In this document: positions 25,115 to 34,284 of the stretch, piece after piece
Layout: the number at the start of each line of letters is the position of its first letter
Position numbering within the stretch: position 1 is the stretch's first letter
Source: Mogibacterium sp.
GTDB taxonomy: Bacteria > Bacillota > Clostridia > Peptostreptococcales > Anaerovoracaceae
Length of the DNA stretch: 64,000 bases
Direction: 5' to 3'
Assembly (NCBI GenBank): GCA_012840975.1
Contig: DUVP01000032.1
Coordinates: forward strand, 1-64,000
Program-made: the position numbers and the translations under genes
The notes under the pieces: model-generated
What the model saw: the letters and a program-made list of their open reading frames with translations, nothing else
What the model was told of the DNA's origin: nothing
The model's database searches: none

Positions 25115-26815
25115 TTATTGTTTATTCCAGACAGACTGGTACTCTCTGTATTTTCCTATATCTGACAAGACATTCCAAGGAATAAATCCCCCTTTTAATC
25201 CCGCTTTATTAAGTGCATTAATCTGTGCTTTCATCTTTGACGGACCATAGATTACGTACGGATTCCAATATGGTGTATCATATCCTGTAATCCAAGTTCT
25301 TGCGACTGCGGGATTTTGTATGGATTTCTGCTGTTTGTCAGCTTGTCTGCCCCAGCTCAGCATTATTCCATAAGGGTTCTCCCAGGAATTGTCGTTTCCG
25401 AAGTGATCTGTGTACGGCATAGCACTTATGGCATCAACAATATTGGAAATTGATGACCAGTACTGTCCGTATGCCGTAACATATCCGTAAGCACTTTCCC
25501 CGAATACATCGATAGAAGTATATGCCCCAACTTCTCTAAGCTGATCTGTTGCATAGAAGCAGAAATTCTGTATCGCCTGTGCTTTTTCTTCTCCGTACTT
25601 GTTTCTGAAATTTGTTTTCTTTGATTTTGACATCTTATATGATGCTTCCGGGAATCTGACATAGTCAAACTGAATTTCATTAAATCCGAATTTTTCAACA
25701 GCTTCAATAGCCAGCTTTACATTATACTCCCAAACTTCTCTTGAAAATGCACTCGGCCAGCCTGTGCTTTTTCCGCTCTTAATACAATTCTCAGGATGAT
25801 CTTTAGCATATCTCTTATCGTTAAATACGACAATTCGTCCTATAAGGTATACTCCGGTTTTTCTGTATTCCTCAACACCTTTTGCAAACTCTTCTTCTGA
25901 TGTGTAAGCCTTCTTATAAGAATTTGGCGAATATTCCTTTGCAACTTCTGATTTATATGTTAGAGGTCCGTCCTTGATGTCAATAACTACCGCATTACAA
26001 TCTGTTTTTTTTATTAATTTGATATACTCCGCAGGATGAACTGAAGCATATGTATTGATATACATAGTACGTGCATCTTCACAGAATTCATTACCCTCTA
26101 TTTTTGTTTTTTCATATGGGAAAAAATCGAGATTTTTCGCTTTTCCACCGTAAAGCTCATATGAGAATTTGTCTTTTTTTGCCTTATCATATTCTCCGTT
26201 TTTATTATAGTTTTCAATGGCTTCCTCATAGGTGCCTTTCATATATTTCCCGTACACATATCCCTCAATTGTCTCAGTAGCGTTAACTTTACCCGGACAT
26301 ATAACCTTATATTTATTAACATAGCCGGTTTCTAAAAGCTTATCGTATCCGACTACATCCAACTTTGTTCCTTTTGGTGCATATGAAGCTATCTCAGGAC
26401 CTGTCTCGTTTACATAAACAGTGACCGGTGTTCTCACAAAAATTTCTTTCTCCTTAACAGCTCCGGCAAGTGTGATTGAAAGGTTCTTAGCATCTATATA
26501 ATACTCTTCACCGTCCGCTTTTATCCGGTTATATAAACATCCGTCCCGACGAATCTTTCGTATATATCTATTTACTTTTGCTCCTCTTGTAACTGTTCCT
26601 GCTTCTATAAACCCTCCATCCTCATCCTTTTTATAGACAGATACTGCATTTGACGTTCCTGCCACAAAGACTTTCACAAACCAAAAATTATTAATCAAAA
26701 AAAACAAGGTAGAAATAATCAGAACAAAAAGTGCAATACTTATCCCTATTATGTGTTTTCTTTTCGTCTTGCTACTGTTTTTATAGTTTTCCTTAAATTT
26801 TTCTAATCGTGACAT
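25115..26815 (-). CDS. Secreted putative glycoside hydrolase (DUF4015 type)
   Basis: 566 residues. An N-terminal membrane anchor (residues 21-45) precedes two SH3-like segments (about 60-200) and a TIM-barrel domain (about 250-560) with family-typical motifs: NAVVIDIKDGPLTYKSE, YLIGRIVVFNDKRYA, GFNEIQFDYVRFPE, TSIDVFGESAYGY and GGFIPWNVLSDI. The acidic residues in DIKD and QFDYVRFPE fit a sugar-cleaving active site. It probably acts on a cell-wall or extracellular polysaccharide outside the membrane, but no substrate is established for the family. Monocistronic, convergent with the NSS gene. Confidence 0.85.
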   Translation of the reverse strand: MSRLEKFKENYKNSSKTKRKHIIGISIALFVLIISTLFFLINNFWFVKVFVAGTSNAVSVYKKDEDGGFIEAGTVTRGAKVNRYIRKIRRDGCLYNRIKADGEEYYIDAKNLSITLAGAVKEKEIFVRTPVTVYVNETGPEIASYAPKGTKLDVVGYDKLLETGYVNKYKVICPGKVNATETIEGYVYGKYMKGTYEEAIENYNKNGEYDKAKKDKFSYELYGGKAKNLDFFPYEKTKIEGNEFCEDARTMYINTYASVHPAEYIKLIKKTDCNAVVIDIKDGPLTYKSEVAKEYSPNSYKKAYTSEEEFAKGVEEYRKTGVYLIGRIVVFNDKRYAKDHPENCIKSGKSTGWPSAFSREVWEYNVKLAIEAVEKFGFNEIQFDYVRFPEASYKMSKSKKTNFRNKYGEEKAQAIQNFCFYATDQLREVGAYTSIDVFGESAYGYVTAYGQYWSSISNIVDAISAMPYTDHFGNDNSWENPYGIMLSWGRQADKQQKSIQNPAVARTWITGYDTPYWNPYVIYGPSKMKAQINALNKAGLKGGFIPWNVLSDIGKYREYQSVWNKQ

Positions 26816-26984
26816 TTTCTAATTTCCCCAAATACAAGCTTTATAAAAAAACCAATGTCATAGTCCCTGTTGATTATAGCATAAAGAACCATTAGTGTTT
26901 TTATTCTCTTTAATATATAATCGTTACCAGACTGATGACATTCTATATCTTATTAAATAAATTTTAGCTGCCGGGAGGTTTGTT

Positions 26985-28259
26985 ATGGACGTCTTTAAAT
27001 TTCCGGAAGGATTCGAACTTGGTGTTGCAAGTGCTGCCACTCAAATTGAGGGCGGCAATGTAAACACAAACTGGCATGACTGGGCTAAAGCGGGCAAGAT
27101 TCGTGACAACTCAAGCCCTTCAGTTGCAAATATGCATTGGGAAAAATGGGAAGAAGACGATGCATTAATGGCTGAACTCGGTATTCGTCATGCTCGTATC
27201 GGTATTGAATGGGTTCGTATTGAACCGGAGTTAGGTGTATTTGACGAGACAGGATTACAGCATTATATAGATGAGCTTACATATATGAGAAGTAAAGGTA
27301 TTGAACCTCTCGTAACATTGCATCATTTTTCAAATCCTTCCTGGTTTGAAAAACTGGGCGGTTTTACGGATTATGAAAACGTAAAATACTTTATAGAGTT
27401 TGCCGAATATGTAGTCAAAGGTTTCGGTGATTTGTGTAACCAATATATTACAATCAATGAACCTAATGTATATGCCCATGGTGCCTACCTGGGTGAAGGA
27501 TTTCCTCCGGGAAAAATGAGCCTTCCTCTTTATTTTGAAGTCATTTCCAATTTCACGTCCGCTCACATACAGTGCTACAAGTTAATACATAAATTAAATC
27601 CTTCGGCTTCTGTAGGTACAGCTATGCACCTTTCTGTTTTTCAGCCGAAAAACATATACATACCTACTAACATATTCCTGTCGAAGTTTTATGAATATTA
27701 TTTTCAAACCGCTTTATGTAACGCAATGGCCTACGGTAAAATCGTTCCCCCTCTTAAACGAAAACCTCATGTGGAACAGGGAGAGTATTGTGATTTTTGG
27801 GGACTTAACTATTACTCAAGACAAACTATCAGTACATTAAAGATCGGTATTCCTGATGACTGCAAAATCAACGACCTCGGCTGGGAGATATATCCTGAAG
27901 GAATCTCCACATGTGCACAGAAACTCTATGACATTATGCCAAGGGATATTTATATAACCGAAAACGGTACTTGTGATAACAATGATGTCTGGCGAAGTCG
28001 ATATATATATGACCATTTACGAGTTCTTCTAAACAGCGGGCTTCCGGTCAAACGATATTATCACTGGTGTTTTGTCGATAACTGGGAATGGCTTGAAGGT
28101 GAATCTGCAAGATTCGGAATCGTACATATCGATTATCGCACACAAAAGAGAACCGTTAAGGATAGCGGATATTTCTTCTCTGAAATGATAAAAAATCAGG
28201 GTTGCACTCAGGAGATGTATGACAAATATGTACGCGGCCGGAAATATAAAGAACAATAA
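26985..28259 (+). CDS. Glycoside hydrolase family 1 beta-glucosidase-like enzyme
   Basis: 424 residues after a GGGAGG site. The acid/base glutamate is in TINEPNVYA and the nucleophile in IYITENGTCD, both intact, with the start FPEGFELGVASAATQIEGG typical of GH1. There is no signal peptide and the YHWCFVDNWEWLEG region lacks the basic residues that mark phospho-glucosidases, so an unphosphorylated beta-glycoside is likely. It is somewhat shorter than the usual 450. It is 24 bases before a GPH-family sugar transporter, forming an uptake-and-hydrolysis pair. Confidence 0.92.
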   Translation: MDVFKFPEGFELGVASAATQIEGGNVNTNWHDWAKAGKIRDNSSPSVANMHWEKWEEDDALMAELGIRHARIGIEWVRIEPELGVFDETGLQHYIDELTYMRSKGIEPLVTLHHFSNPSWFEKLGGFTDYENVKYFIEFAEYVVKGFGDLCNQYITINEPNVYAHGAYLGEGFPPGKMSLPLYFEVISNFTSAHIQCYKLIHKLNPSASVGTAMHLSVFQPKNIYIPTNIFLSKFYEYYFQTALCNAMAYGKIVPPLKRKPHVEQGEYCDFWGLNYYSRQTISTLKIGIPDDCKINDLGWEIYPEGISTCAQKLYDIMPRDIYITENGTCDNNDVWRSRYIYDHLRVLLNSGLPVKRYYHWCFVDNWEWLEGESARFGIVHIDYRTQKRTVKDSGYFFSEMIKNQGCTQEMYDKYVRGRKYKEQ

Positions 28260-28283
28260 TTAAGCGAAAGAAATTATAAAGCC

Positions 28284-29774
28284 ATGAATGATAATCAAAA
28301 AAAATACTCTATAGACGACAAGCAAACAAAAAGAAATCTCATATTCTACCCTATAGGTACTCTGGGACGGGATATGGTTTATTCACTTTTTACAAACTTT
28401 ATTTTGCTTTATGTCCTGTTCACGCGCAATCTTACCACATCACAACTTATGGCAGTAACCGGAATAATGATTGGTGCGAGAATATTTGACGCTCTTAACG
28501 ATCCGATCATGGGTAATATTATAGAACGAACGAGAACCCGTTGGGGAAAGTTCAAGCCGTGGATGGTTATAGGCATACTTACAACCTGTGTTGTGGTATA
28601 TCTAGCTTTTAATGTTCGACTTGAAGGCTGGCCTTTTATATGGTTCTTCGGAATTATATATTTCTCCTACAGCATTACCTATACGATGCATGATATTTCA
28701 TATTGGGGAATGCTTCCCGCCCTGGGATCGGAAAAAGACACCCGGGATAAACTGACTGCAAGGACAAACCTTGTTGCCGGCATCGGTGCAGGACTTGCCG
28801 GTCTTTTTATCCCTATGTTTACAACCGGTTCAAAGGCTATAGGCGGAAATACTCAATCTGCCTACGGGGTCCTCTCCCTCCTTTTCTGCATATTGGCTCC
28901 TCTTTTCTTCTCCTTTACAATCTTCGGAGTAAAAGAAAACAGGTCTTATATGGATAAGCCTGCACCTAAAATAAATATTAAGAAAATCATTACAACAATT
29001 ACGGGAAACGATCAGCTTATGTGGGTATCTCTCATTTTCCTTCTGCAGGAAATCGGAGCAACATTAGTTATGGGAGGTCTCGGTTCAACTTTTGTATACT
29101 TCAGATTCGGTTATGACGGTGGCTTATATTCCCTCTTTTCCACGATAGGTCTGTCCGCTTCGGGTGTTCTGCTTTTAGCCTATCCCCGACTGTCAAGTAG
29201 GTGGCGTCGTAAGGAACTGACAAAAGCATTCGGAATTGTAGCTTTCTTCGGATATATTCTCATGCTTTTTGCCGGATTTATCCTCGACGGAATGCTTTCA
29301 TTCTGGCTTATTACCATAGGCTACATGATAAGCCAGCTCGGTCAGAACTGTTTCTATATCATCTTAATGATTTCAATAATGAATACTGTTGAGTACAATG
29401 AATACAAAAAAGGTACTCGAGATGAAGCCATAATTGCTTCCCTGAGACCTTTCCTGACCAAATTTACAAGTGCCATTGTAGTTCTTTTAACAACTCTGAC
29501 ATATATTGCCTTCGGTGTAACTAATTATACTAATCAGATATCTACACTTGAAAAGCAAACTTCAATGGGGATAATAACTGAAGCCGAAAAGCTCTCTATG
29601 GTACATAATGTGCTTTCACAAGTGGATATAGCCCAATCAAACGGTTTACTGGTTGTTATGTCCGTTATTCCGGGTTTAATGCTGTTCATCGGATATAAAC
29701 TGTATAAGAAATATTATATTCTCGATGAAGAAGAATATGACCGTATAGTAGAAGAAATAAGAGCAAGGAATTAA
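28284..29774 (+). CDS. Glycoside-pentoside-hexuronide (GPH) family sugar:cation symporter
   Basis: 496 residues with 12 membrane helices. GPH signatures include IGARIFDALNDPIMGNIIERTRTRWGKFKPWM and MNTVEYNEYKKGTRDEAIIASLRPFLTKF. The family imports melibiose, glucuronides, xylosides and similar sugars with sodium or protons. There is no clear ribosome site before its ATG; translation may depend on the upstream GH1 gene 24 bases away. It supplies the GH1 enzyme with uncharged glycosides. Ends in a shared bidirectional terminator. Confidence 0.93.
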   Translation: MNDNQKKYSIDDKQTKRNLIFYPIGTLGRDMVYSLFTNFILLYVLFTRNLTTSQLMAVTGIMIGARIFDALNDPIMGNIIERTRTRWGKFKPWMVIGILTTCVVVYLAFNVRLEGWPFIWFFGIIYFSYSITYTMHDISYWGMLPALGSEKDTRDKLTARTNLVAGIGAGLAGLFIPMFTTGSKAIGGNTQSAYGVLSLLFCILAPLFFSFTIFGVKENRSYMDKPAPKINIKKIITTITGNDQLMWVSLIFLLQEIGATLVMGGLGSTFVYFRFGYDGGLYSLFSTIGLSASGVLLLAYPRLSSRWRRKELTKAFGIVAFFGYILMLFAGFILDGMLSFWLITIGYMISQLGQNCFYIILMISIMNTVEYNEYKKGTRDEAIIASLRPFLTKFTSAIVVLLTTLTYIAFGVTNYTNQISTLEKQTSMGIITEAEKLSMVHNVLSQVDIAQSNGLLVVMSVIPGLMLFIGYKLYKKYYILDEEEYDRIVEEIRARN

Positions 29775-29790
29775 TTCCCCGCTCTTATTT
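29755..29790. terminator. Bidirectional terminator between GPH transporter and HD gene
   Basis: AAATAAGAGC and GCTCTTATTT form a perfect ten-base stem around an inner GGAATTAATTCC palindrome. It overlaps the 3' ends of both convergent genes. Confidence 0.75.
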
Positions 29791-30367
29791 AATTCCCTAC
29801 AATTTCATTCATTTCGTCGACATCCGGCAGTGACTGCATAGCCTCCAGAACTTCTTTCATTAGATCATCAAGTTCCCAACCAAGCTGTTCAGCACCCTTT
29901 CTTATCGTTTCCCTGCTGCATCCGCCGGCAAATCTCTTGTCTTTAAATTTCTTCTTCAAAGATTTGAGATCCATGTCCTTGCAACTGCGAGACGGTCTGA
30001 TCAGCATAGCCGCCCATATTATTCCTGTGAGTTCATCGGCTGCAAATAGGAATTTTTCCATTTCATGCACAGGTTCAACATCACAGCATATACCGTATCC
30101 ATGGCTGCAAATCGCATGAACCATTTCTTCAGGTGCATCGATCTCTGCAAGCAGCTCAGGTGCTTTGACACAATGCTCTTCAGGCCATTGCCCAAAGTCC
30201 ACATCGTGAAGGAGCCCGCAGATTCCCCAGAAATCAGGATCATAACCTTTTTTTTCCGCGTAGTATCTCATTACGCCTTCAACAGTAAGGGCGTGCTGAA
30301 TATGAAAAGGCTCTTTGTTATATTTTTTAAGAAGATCTAATGCAGCTTCTCTTGTAACATTTGACAT
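29789..30367 (-). CDS. HD-domain hydrolase
   Basis: 192 residues from ATG at 30367 (MSNVTREAALDLLKKYN), which has GAGGAGAGTACGAGA upstream; the track start at 30484 adds a hydrophobic stretch without a ribosome site. The HD motif is GICGLLHDVDFGQWPEEHC, with an upstream histidine in FHIQHALTVEGVM and a further one in ICSHGYG, the pattern of small metal-dependent phosphohydrolases in the YfbR/YpgQ superfamily. The substrate is unknown. Divergent from the aldehyde dehydrogenase gene. Confidence 0.88.
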   Translation of the reverse strand: MSNVTREAALDLLKKYNKEPFHIQHALTVEGVMRYYAEKKGYDPDFWGICGLLHDVDFGQWPEEHCVKAPELLAEIDAPEEMVHAICSHGYGICCDVEPVHEMEKFLFAADELTGIIWAAMLIRPSRSCKDMDLKSLKKKFKDKRFAGGCSRETIRKGAEQLGWELDDLMKEVLEAMQSLPDVDEMNEIVGN

Positions 30368-30499
30368 TCTCGTACTCTCCTCTCCTGTATTTATATTTTC
30401 TATCTGAATTTTAGTTAGCTGATTATAACATATAATGCCAAAAATGATATAATTAAGTACATAATAAAACAACAAGCCATACATTAAGGAGTGGAAAAA

Positions 30500-31867
30500 A
30501 TGGATTTTTCCTATTTATATTCCAGACAACATAAATATTATATGACAGGTGCCACAAGACCTTACGAGTTTCGTATCGATGCACTGAAGAAGCTGAAAAC
30601 TGCTCTTCAAACTTGGGAAACACGTATTTCTCAGGCCCTTTTTCTTGATTTACATAAACATCCAACCGAAGCTTATATGAGCGAAATCGGTATAGTCATC
30701 GAAGAGATCAGTTTTCATGAGAAACACCTTAAGAGATGGATGAAAAACAAGTTTGTTCCCACTCCTCTTACGCAATTTAAAAGCACTTGCTTTATATCTC
30801 CCGAACCGTACGGTTCCGTACTTATAGCAAGTCCCTGGAATTATCCGGTTCACCTGTGTCTTGTCCCTCTTGTTGGTGCAATCAGTGCCGGTAATTGTGC
30901 AGTCCTTAAGCCGTCAGCACAGACAAAAGAAACAAGTAAAATTATTGCAGAAATGATTGCCGATACTTTTGCACCTGACTATATAACAGTAGCGGAGTGC
31001 AGCAGAAAAGACGCTGATATCCTCTTTGATCAGCCGTGGGATTATATTTTTTTCACAGGCAGTGCTGATGCAGCTCAAAAGATTCTCACAACAGCAGCTA
31101 AATATTTGACGCCCGTTTCAACTGAGCTGGGTGGTAAAAGCCCCGCCATAGTCGACATGTCCGCTGATATTAAACTCGCAGCGAAGAGAATCGCTTTTGG
31201 CAAGGTTTTAAATGCAGGTCAGACCTGCGTAGCCCCGGACTATTTGTTCATTCATAAGTCGGTCAAAAATAAATTTATAAGAGAATACTCCAACGCTCTT
31301 AATGGCTTTTTTCCGGATGATAATCATGATGATATGGTACATATAGTAAACAAAAGACACTATGAAAGAGTTAAGGGGCTCCTGTCCGATGCCGGCAATA
31401 TTGAAATCGGCGGGGGTTTTGATGACAGAATTAATTTCATAGAGCCTACTCTTATTACGGGTATAAATCCTACAGATCGCATTATGAATGAGGAAGTATT
31501 CGGACCGATTCTGCCTGTGATGACATATACCAACATAAACACAGTGATTGAATATATTACTTCCCAACCAAAACCTCTCGCTTTGTATCTCTTCACAAAA
31601 AATCGTAATGTCGAGAAAAAAATCCTTTCAAAATGTTCTTTTGGCGGCGGGTGCGTTAATGATGTTATCATGCACATTGCTACGAGTTATATGCCTTTCG
31701 GCGGTATAGGTCTCTCCGGACATGGATCTTATCATGGAAAAAAGAGTTTTGAGACTTTTTCACATTTTCGCAGTATTATGAGAAAAGCAAACTGGATAGA
31801 TCTACCGATGAGATATATGCCATATAAAAAACTTAATGATAAAATTATAAAATTTTTTATGAGATAA
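30500..31867 (+). CDS. Aldehyde dehydrogenase
   Basis: 455 residues from ATG at 30500, set by AAGGAG eight bases before; the track begins at an in-frame GTG inside that site. Oxidises an aldehyde with NAD(P). The catalytic cysteine is in NAGQTCVAPDY, the general base in TELGGKSPAIV, and the cofactor-site asparagine in SPWNYPV. The C-terminal tail KLNDKIIKFFMR is basic and hydrophobic, as in the class 3 enzymes (ALDH3 type) that act on medium and long-chain aldehydes near membranes. Followed 25 bases later by the ATC-hydrolase-like gene. Confidence 0.94.
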   Translation: MDFSYLYSRQHKYYMTGATRPYEFRIDALKKLKTALQTWETRISQALFLDLHKHPTEAYMSEIGIVIEEISFHEKHLKRWMKNKFVPTPLTQFKSTCFISPEPYGSVLIASPWNYPVHLCLVPLVGAISAGNCAVLKPSAQTKETSKIIAEMIADTFAPDYITVAECSRKDADILFDQPWDYIFFTGSADAAQKILTTAAKYLTPVSTELGGKSPAIVDMSADIKLAAKRIAFGKVLNAGQTCVAPDYLFIHKSVKNKFIREYSNALNGFFPDDNHDDMVHIVNKRHYERVKGLLSDAGNIEIGGGFDDRINFIEPTLITGINPTDRIMNEEVFGPILPVMTYTNINTVIEYITSQPKPLALYLFTKNRNVEKKILSKCSFGGGCVNDVIMHIATSYMPFGGIGLSGHGSYHGKKSFETFSHFRSIMRKANWIDLPMRYMPYKKLNDKIIKFFMR

Positions 31868-31892
31868 AATTTAAAGAATATGGAGGTAAATA

Positions 31893-32582
31893 ATGAATTA
31901 CACAGAAAAACAACATGCTTTTATTCCGGCTTCTTTCTATAAACTGCTGAAAGAACGCAATCTCGTTGGCTGGAAGGATGCCTTCCTGTATGCGACAAGA
32001 AGATATGGTGAACAGCGTGGCGGCAGGATGGCACAAAGAGCAATTCGAGACGGCAAGCCACTCACAATCGGTACATACTGCTCATATGGAGAATGGAATT
32101 ATACCGAAGAAGCATTTGCAGAGAACTTCCCGCAGTCAATAAATGACGAGTTTAAAGGTGATGACATGATCAGAACCTATAATGCATGTCCTTGGAATTC
32201 TCAATTTGAAGATATGGGTCTCAAGGACGGCGGTATTCTCTATTGTCAGGACCTCGATATGTCTATAGCTCGAGGCTTTAATCCTGATGTACCTTACGAT
32301 GTAAAGCATACCATGTACGAACACGGTACCTGCTTACATGTACTGGGCGGATTGGCCAATGATAAGCCAAATCCAAAAAAAACTGAAAACACCAGAGATT
32401 TCAAATTTCACTGTGCACATATATATAAAGTTTTCAGCGAAGTAATGATTTCAATATACAAATCAGAAGGTATTATCATGGCAGCGGAAGTTATCAAAGC
32501 ATTCAGAGATGAATACGGACAGGAGTATGCCGATCAGCTTATCGAATATAAGGATATGAACTTCGATTACCTCGACAGATAA
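31893..32582 (+). CDS. L-2-amino-thiazoline-4-carboxylate hydrolase family protein
   Basis: 229 residues after GGAGGTAA. Family features are ATRRYGEQRGGRMAQRA near residue 40, the cysteine/tryptophan segment NACPWNSQFEDMGL and YEHGTCLHV. The named family opens a thiazoline ring in the L-cysteine pathway of some Pseudomonas, but many Firmicutes members have no demonstrated substrate, so only the family is certain. It shares the transcript direction and close spacing (25 bases) with aldehyde dehydrogenase. Confidence 0.78.
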   Translation: MNYTEKQHAFIPASFYKLLKERNLVGWKDAFLYATRRYGEQRGGRMAQRAIRDGKPLTIGTYCSYGEWNYTEEAFAENFPQSINDEFKGDDMIRTYNACPWNSQFEDMGLKDGGILYCQDLDMSIARGFNPDVPYDVKHTMYEHGTCLHVLGGLANDKPNPKKTENTRDFKFHCAHIYKVFSEVMISIYKSEGIIMAAEVIKAFRDEYGQEYADQLIEYKDMNFDYLDR

Positions 32583-32661
32583 ATTGTTCATTTAATAGCG
32601 ATTCTCCTGACAGGAAAAGCTTTTATGGTGCAAACCGCTCCTGAATTATGAAGAATCGCTA

Positions 32662-32689
32662 TTGACTCAAACTCTGAGAAGTGTATAAT
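32662..32689 (+). promoter_or_regulatory. Promoter of the thiamine transport unit
   Basis: TTGACT, 16 bases, TATAAT. It directly follows a long inverted repeat (AATAGCGATTCT...AGAATCGCTATT, 32596-32662) that probably ends the upstream transcript. Confidence 0.75.
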
Positions 32690-32703
32690 TAAAATACAAA
32701 TTA

Positions 32704-32786
32704 AAACCAGGGGAGCTATTGCTGAGAAATCTTTTTTAAGATGACCCTTAAACCTGATTCGGATAATGCCGACGTAGGAAGGTAAA
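32704..32786 (+). ncRNA. TPP riboswitch aptamer
   Basis: The conserved thiamine pyrophosphate aptamer is plain: GGGGAGC..GCTGAGA, then GACCCTTAAACCTGATTCGGATAATGCCGACGTAGGAAGG. CTGAGA and CCTGAT..GGATAATGCC..CGTAGGAA are the pyrimidine and pyrophosphate sensing cores. The downstream thiT gene is exactly what this switch controls. Confidence 0.97.
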
Positions 32787-32809
32787 TAAACAATTTTGTT
32801 TGCATTCAG

Positions 32810-32840
32810 CAGCTCTCCTTAATAAATTTTATTAAGGAGG
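32810..32840 (+). promoter_or_regulatory. Ribosome-site sequestering hairpin of the TPP switch
   Basis: CTCCTTAAT (32815-32823) pairs with ATTAAGGAG (32831-32839), which contains the thiT ribosome site. The same CTCC region can pair instead with aptamer bases GGGGAGCT...GCTGA (32710-32725). That gives a simple translational off switch when TPP is bound. Confidence 0.75.
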
Positions 32841-32847
32841 ATTTTTT

Positions 32848-33402
32848 ATGTCTAACACTACCAAAACATCAACAAACTATACTAAGGCGCTTACCACAAC
32901 CGCTTTAATGATTGCTCTCGGAACAATTTTATCGCAGATTAAAATATTTCAAATGCCGCAAGGTGGCTCTGTAACCCTTTTCAGTATGCTGCCGATTGTC
33001 TTACTGGGTTATCTTCTCGGAACACGCTGGGGAATCCTCGGTGGAACTATACACGGCCTTCTCGATTTAATGTTCGGGGGGTTTGTTATCCATCCTGCCC
33101 AACTCTTTATTGACTATATACTTGCATTTGCTGTTTTGGGACTTTCCGGAATAACAAGAAACAAAAAACATGGTCTTACTCTCGGTTATCTGATTGCTAT
33201 TACCGGGAGATATATATTTGCAGTTCTTAGCGGCTATATTTTCTTCTCTTCATATGCCCCTGAAAATTTCAATGCACTTACATGGTCTCTTTGGTACAAT
33301 CTGACATATATAGGTGCTGAAGCTGTTCTTACAATAATACTGATTAACATTTCACCTATCAGGAATATGTTTAACCGGCTTAGGTCTACACTGGACAACT
33401 AA
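32848..33402 (+). CDS. thiT: Thiamine-specific ECF transporter S component
   Basis: 184 residues with six membrane helices. The hallmark MPQGGSVTLFSMLPIVLLGY and the later ISGRYIF-like (ITGRYIFAVLSGYIFF) and LWYNLTYIGAE segments match ThiT, including aromatic residues that bind thiamine. As an S component it needs the shared EcfT and EcfA1/A2 subunits, which are not in this window. It is under direct control of the TPP riboswitch. The GGAGG site lies seven bases before the start and is inside the switch hairpin. Confidence 0.96.
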   Translation: MSNTTKTSTNYTKALTTTALMIALGTILSQIKIFQMPQGGSVTLFSMLPIVLLGYLLGTRWGILGGTIHGLLDLMFGGFVIHPAQLFIDYILAFAVLGLSGITRNKKHGLTLGYLIAITGRYIFAVLSGYIFFSSYAPENFNALTWSLWYNLTYIGAEAVLTIILINISPIRNMFNRLRSTLDN

Positions 33403-33456
33403 TTGTTGAGTTTTAAATTAACAAATGAAATTAAATGTTTTTCAGGAGTATTACAA

Positions 33457-34284
33457 ATGCTGACAGATAAAGAAAACCATGAAAAAAACATCGATTCTCT
33501 TTCTGAAAATGAAATAAGGTCTTTTCTGAATTCTTCTCTTAAAGATATAAAGATAGAGATTTTCGATTCGGTAGATTCCACAAACAATATTTGTCAGCAG
33601 ATTGCCGGTGATGTTGTTAACGAGTCAGAATATGTAGTCATCTCTTCCCATCAAACCAAAGGAAAAGGTCGCCACGGACGAAATTTTTTCTCTCCTAGCG
33701 ATACAGGACTATATATGAGTTTCCTTCTCAAAAATCTTCCGTATTCAGCAGAAGAAGCCGCCAAACTTACGACAATGGCAGCTGTCTCTGTTTGCGAAGC
33801 GATTGAAGAAGTTTCAGATAAAGAAGCTTTTGTAAAGTGGGTTAATGATATATACGTTTCAAACCGAAAGGTTTGCGGCATACTCACGGAAGCAACACCA
33901 AGTCTTAAAGAAAACAAACTGGAATATGCTATTGTCGGAATAGGAATCAATGTATATATGCCTGAAACCGGCTTCCCGCAAGAGATATTAAATAAAGCCG
34001 GTGCAGTATTTGACAATAAAGTCATGAATGTCAGGAACCGCCTTGCAGCATATGTAATTAACCATTTTATGAATTATTACAAAGCAGAGACAATCGATTA
34101 TCTTGAGGAATACAGACGCCGATGCTTCATCCTAGGTCAGGAAATAACAGTTGTCTCAGGGAATGAACAAAGAAAAGCGACAGCTATCGATATAGATGAT
34201 AGTTGTCGCTTGATAGTTCGCTATGATAACGGTAATATTAAAACCTTGTATTCAGGAGAAATCCTACTGCCTTCCTTATCCTAA
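33457..34284 (+). CDS. birA: Biotin-[acetyl-CoA-carboxylase] ligase
   Basis: 275 residues from ATG 33457 (MLTDKENHEKN), chosen because CAGGAG lies eight bases upstream; the longer track start is a TTG just after thiT. Catalytic features: FDSVDSTNN, the biotinyl-AMP loop QTKGKGRHGRNFFSP, VKWVNDIYV and the C-terminal SH3-like domain. There is no N-terminal helix-turn-helix, so it is a ligase without the repressor function of E. coli BirA. Its last nine bases overlap the end of the convergent double-cubane gene. Confidence 0.94.
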   Translation: MLTDKENHEKNIDSLSENEIRSFLNSSLKDIKIEIFDSVDSTNNICQQIAGDVVNESEYVVISSHQTKGKGRHGRNFFSPSDTGLYMSFLLKNLPYSAEEAAKLTTMAAVSVCEAIEEVSDKEAFVKWVNDIYVSNRKVCGILTEATPSLKENKLEYAIVGIGINVYMPETGFPQEILNKAGAVFDNKVMNVRNRLAAYVINHFMNYYKAETIDYLEEYRRRCFILGQEITVVSGNEQRKATAIDIDDSCRLIVRYDNGNIKTLYSGEILLPSLS

